From Ferrimonas balearica (GTDB lineage: Bacteria > Pseudomonadota > Gammaproteobacteria > Enterobacterales > Shewanellaceae), in the NCBI RefSeq assembly GCF_019802055.1, contig NZ_JAHVHW010000004.1, positions 434,001 to 498,000 on the forward strand: a stretch of DNA of 64,000 nt, written 5' to 3'. The notes under the pieces were generated by a model. The model was not told the DNA's origin. It saw only the letters and a program-made list of their open reading frames with translations, and did not search any database. This document shows, piece by piece, positions 61,719 through 64,000 of the stretch. Position numbers and translations under genes: made by a program. Numbering within the stretch: the stretch's first letter is position 1; every line of letters starts with the position of its first letter.

Positions 61719-62786
61719 ATGGAAAACACACGGAAACTCTCCCCCACTCAGGGACTGCGCCACAATTTTGCCGCATTGCTGTTTCTTTGCACGCTGGTGG
61801 TGGGGTGGCTGGCCACGCTCCCCTCCAATCTGCTGATGTTCATTCCCAACGGGCCCCCCGATGTGGATGAGGTCCTTTACTGGCACTGGTTAAGTAAAGG
61901 GGCACGGGTCGCGGGTTTTGCCCTGCTGATGCCCGTGGTCGCAACCTTTTTTCATGCATCAGGAGCATTGCTTCTGGCGCTTCTTCTTATGGCCAGCGGC
62001 GCCGCACTGGCGCTGATTGAGCCCACCTTCGGCGTTTCTCTCGCCGCCCTGGGCAGTGGCGTTGCCACCGGAGCGCTCGCCCTGTTGGCCGTTGAGCAAA
62101 CGGCCCGTCACCCGTTAAAGCTGGCCGCCCTGATGGGGCTGATGGCAATCAGCCAACTACTGGGAGCCAGCATCGGTGGTGTGGTGGTTGCCGTAAACTG
62201 GCACAGTGCACTGGTGATCCCACTCATTTTGGCCACCCTGCTGCTCTGGCTAAGCCGCAACCTCTCCCCCTCCCCCAAAGCCAGGGGCTCTGACCGGATC
62301 GCCTGGCTTGGTATGCTCTGGCCGATATTGGCGCTGTTGGCCTTTTGGCAGTTGCCGGAGCTGGAAGTACTGCCCCCCGAAACGCTCGAAAACCCCGCAC
62401 TTCAGATGGCGCTTTCAGAGCCTCATACCTGGGTGATGGCGCCGCTGATGCTGATGATGGTCGCCTTGTGGTGGCGCGCCAGTCGTCCCTGGCCTTTTGT
62501 GGTGCTTGCTGGTCTGGTGGTGATTGCCACCCTCTATTTCAGCAATCAAGCGCCCACGCCCCTGTTTGAGCCTTCTGCGCTGCTGGTGGTTCTGCTGAGT
62601 GGCAGCGGGATGTGGATTGGCGTGCTGCTGAAGTCGCTCAGCTTGAGTCACCTTCCCAAACGCCACAGCGCATTCTGGCTGGTGGGCCTCCTGATGCTAC
62701 CCAAACTGGCGTTGCTGCTCTGGGCCCTGGCGCTGTCACCGGACCTGCCTTGGCAGGGAATTGTGGGGGTGCTTTCACTGGGCTAA
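61719..62786 (+). CDS. MFS-like 12-TM membrane protein, tandem paralogue B
   Basis: 355 aa from ATG 61719, aagga eight bases upstream. Same layout and C-terminal signature as paralogue A, sequence moderately diverged. Starts 117 bp after A. Neither is recognised as a known transporter; both are probably the product of an old duplication. Ends before a terminator at 62846-62870. Confidence 0.75.
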   Translation: MENTRKLSPTQGLRHNFAALLFLCTLVVGWLATLPSNLLMFIPNGPPDVDEVLYWHWLSKGARVAGFALLMPVVATFFHASGALLLALLLMASGAALALIEPTFGVSLAALGSGVATGALALLAVEQTARHPLKLAALMGLMAISQLLGASIGGVVVAVNWHSALVIPLILATLLLWLSRNLSPSPKARGSDRIAWLGMLWPILALLAFWQLPELEVLPPETLENPALQMALSEPHTWVMAPLMLMMVALWWRASRPWPFVVLAGLVVIATLYFSNQAPTPLFEPSALLVVLLSGSGMWIGVLLKSLSLSHLPKRHSAFWLVGLLMLPKLALLLWALALSPDLPWQGIVGVLSLG

Positions 62787-62845
62787 TGGGCCCGTTTGGG
62801 AATGACCTGGCTGCGCGCTAAAACAGAGAAACGCAGACAATAAAC

Positions 62846-62870
62846 AAGGGCGCCGCTGGGCGCCCTTTTT
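62846..62870. terminator. Bidirectional terminator (membrane protein B / BtuB-like)
   Basis: aagggcgcc, 4-nt loop, ggcgcccttttt type, with T5 on the plus strand; between convergent genes. Confidence 0.75.
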
Positions 62871-62882
62871 CTGTTGTCACGG

Positions 62883-64000
62883 TTACAGACGGTACTGGAC
62901 CTGACCGTAAACGCTGCGCTCCTGTCCGGGGTAGCTGCCACCGGAGAAGGTGTCGGCGATGGTCAGGTAGTCTTCGTCCAACAGGTTCTCCACCCGCAGG
63001 CGCACCACCAGAGCCTCGGTCAGTTGGTAGCTGGCCGCCAGGTTCACCAGGAAGTAGGGATCCAGTTTGACGGTGTTGGCAGAATCCCCCCAGCGGCTGC
63101 CACGGTAAAGCAGGTTGGCGCTGAGGTTGAGCGCCTCCCAGTCGGTGTTCAGGTTCCACTTGGCGTTATGGCGGGCGCTGGCCACCAGCTCATTGCCGGT
63201 GGTGCGGTCCTCACTGTCGCGCCAGCCGTAGCTGAGCTCATGACGCACCGGGCCGGTATCAAAGGCCGCTTCCGCCTCAATCCCGTCGATCACCGCTTCA
63301 CCGATGTTCACCGGACGGTAGCTGGCGATGTCGAACTGGATCAGGTCCTTGGCGTCCTGACGGTACCAGCCCAGGCGCCAGTCGATGCGGGAGACCGCCC
63401 CCTCCAGTGCCAGCTCATAAAGCTCGGCGGTTTCCGGTTTCAGTTCCGGGTTGCCGGAGCCGGGGAAGTAGAGGTCGTAGAAGCTGGGAGCACGGAAGGC
63501 GGTACCTACACTGGCCACCAGCGCCACTGACTGGGTTGCCGCAACCCGCCCTCCCACCTGCCAGGTGTTGTGACGGCCATACTGCTCGTTGTCGTCGGTA
63601 CGCACGGAGGCTTCAAACTGACTGCCCCCCTCCTCAACTCGCAGCAGTGCATAAGCACCGGTGTTATCGCGGCTCAGGGTGCCATCCGCAAAGGGCGCCG
63701 CCTGTCCGGTGTTCCAGTCCAGGAAGGTGGAGTCGCCACGAAGCTGTTCATCGCGCCAGTCCACACCGGCCCCGATGCTGATGGCATCGGTCAGCACCAC
63801 CCGATTCACCCAGGCCAGGTTGTACTGACGCAGGTGGGAGTAGTCCGGTGAGTTCTGGTAGCTCAGAGTATCGACAAAGTCGTAGCTCTCGCTGTCGCTG
63901 TACTGGGCCTGCAGCTGGCTCAGCCAGCGTTCGCCCTGATAGCGGGCCTCAAACTGATAATCGATGTTGTCGAAGCGATTCTCTTTGCGCTCACGCACAT
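62883..64000 (-). CDS. btuB: TonB-dependent vitamin B12 receptor (BtuB-like), C-terminal part
   Basis: About 372 codons of the 3' part; the start lies beyond the window. Outer-membrane beta-barrel with TonB-receptor blocks ASVGTAFRAPSFYDLYFPGSGNPELKPE, LYELALEG and a final RVENLLDEDYLTIADT, ending YGQVQYRL with a hydrophobic terminal strand (barrel strand). FRAPSFYDLYFP..GNP is the pattern of BtuB receptors. The plug, TonB box and any cobalamin riboswitch are outside the window. Confidence 0.85.
   Translation of the reverse strand, partial: VRERKENRFDNIDYQFEARYQGERWLSQLQAQYSDSESYDFVDTLSYQNSPDYSHLRQYNLAWVNRVVLTDAISIGAGVDWRDEQLRGDSTFLDWNTGQAAPFADGTLSRDNTGAYALLRVEEGGSQFEASVRTDDNEQYGRHNTWQVGGRVAATQSVALVASVGTAFRAPSFYDLYFPGSGNPELKPETAELYELALEGAVSRIDWRLGWYRQDAKDLIQFDIASYRPVNIGEAVIDGIEAEAAFDTGPVRHELSYGWRDSEDRTTGNELVASARHNAKWNLNTDWEALNLSANLLYRGSRWGDSANTVKLDPYFLVNLAASYQLTEALVVRLRVENLLDEDYLTIADTFSGGSYPGQERSVYGQVQYRL

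Overview
The window is a chromosomal segment of a GC-rich marine-type gammaproteobacterium. The order proC-yggT-yggU-rdgB-hemW ... yggN-glsB-yggL-trmB-mutY-yggX is the enterobacterial and Shewanella/Vibrio arrangement. The sigmaE-ChrR operon, the eukaryotic-type AdoMet decarboxylase and the many Alteromonadales-type DUF genes point to Ferrimonas or a close relative. That placement is inference; no rRNA gene is present. Nothing looks like a prophage, integron, IS or CRISPR array.

Layout. 1-11.4 kb: conserved housekeeping block (proline synthesis, dITP cleanup, heme chaperone, tRNA m7G46 methylation, A/G mismatch repair, Fe trafficking). It is interrupted by a DUF885 lipoprotein, a LysR regulator and, on the minus strand at 5505-5663, a non-coding RNA candidate with its own promoter and terminator. 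11.4-14.2 kb: SGNH esterase, then a tRNA cluster (Phe-Asn-Phe, and a separately promoted third Phe). Two of the tRNA-Phe genes are each followed by three exact-length 173-bp tandem units, each ending in a copy of the tRNA-Phe 3' end. 14.2-20 kb: unknown 637-aa membrane protein, tRNA deacylase, GST and the three-gene AmmeMemoRadiSam set. 20-31.3 kb: DeaD helicase, PAP2 phosphatase, a 1761-aa hybrid histidine kinase overlapping an HD-GYP response regulator, HIT, YaeQ and FKBP proteins. 31.3-40.6 kb: rhomboid protease, TerC-family protein behind a structured leader, then a singlet-oxygen-type cluster. One arm is a six-gene minus-strand operon (SDR, FAD oxidoreductase, DUF1365, Cfa-like methyltransferase, chalcone-isomerase-like, DUF3833). 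The other arm is a LON-domain gene followed by rpoE-chrR. 40.8-45.6 kb: BMP-type nucleoside ABC transporter behind a CRP-like site. 45.7-64 kb: DsrE-like, DUF3185, LysR/SDR divergent pair, DsbA-like lipoprotein, Bcr/CflA exporter, LysR, Dcu transporter, two outer-membrane barrels, DUF4056, AdoMet decarboxylase, GGDEF cyclase, two tandem paralogous membrane proteins and the 3' part of a BtuB-like receptor.

Most notable. (1) The tRNA-Phe-linked 173-bp repeats resemble in architecture the tyrT-distal repeats (rtT RNA) of E. coli but are built on a different tRNA. (2) Three promoter sites of form TGATCC-like, 16 nt, CGTA sit exactly where the RpoE-ChrR model needs them, including upstream of a LON-domain gene. 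(3) The minus-strand RNA candidate carries eight GGA motifs in about 159 nt. All functional statements come from reading translations and motifs by eye; no database search was run.
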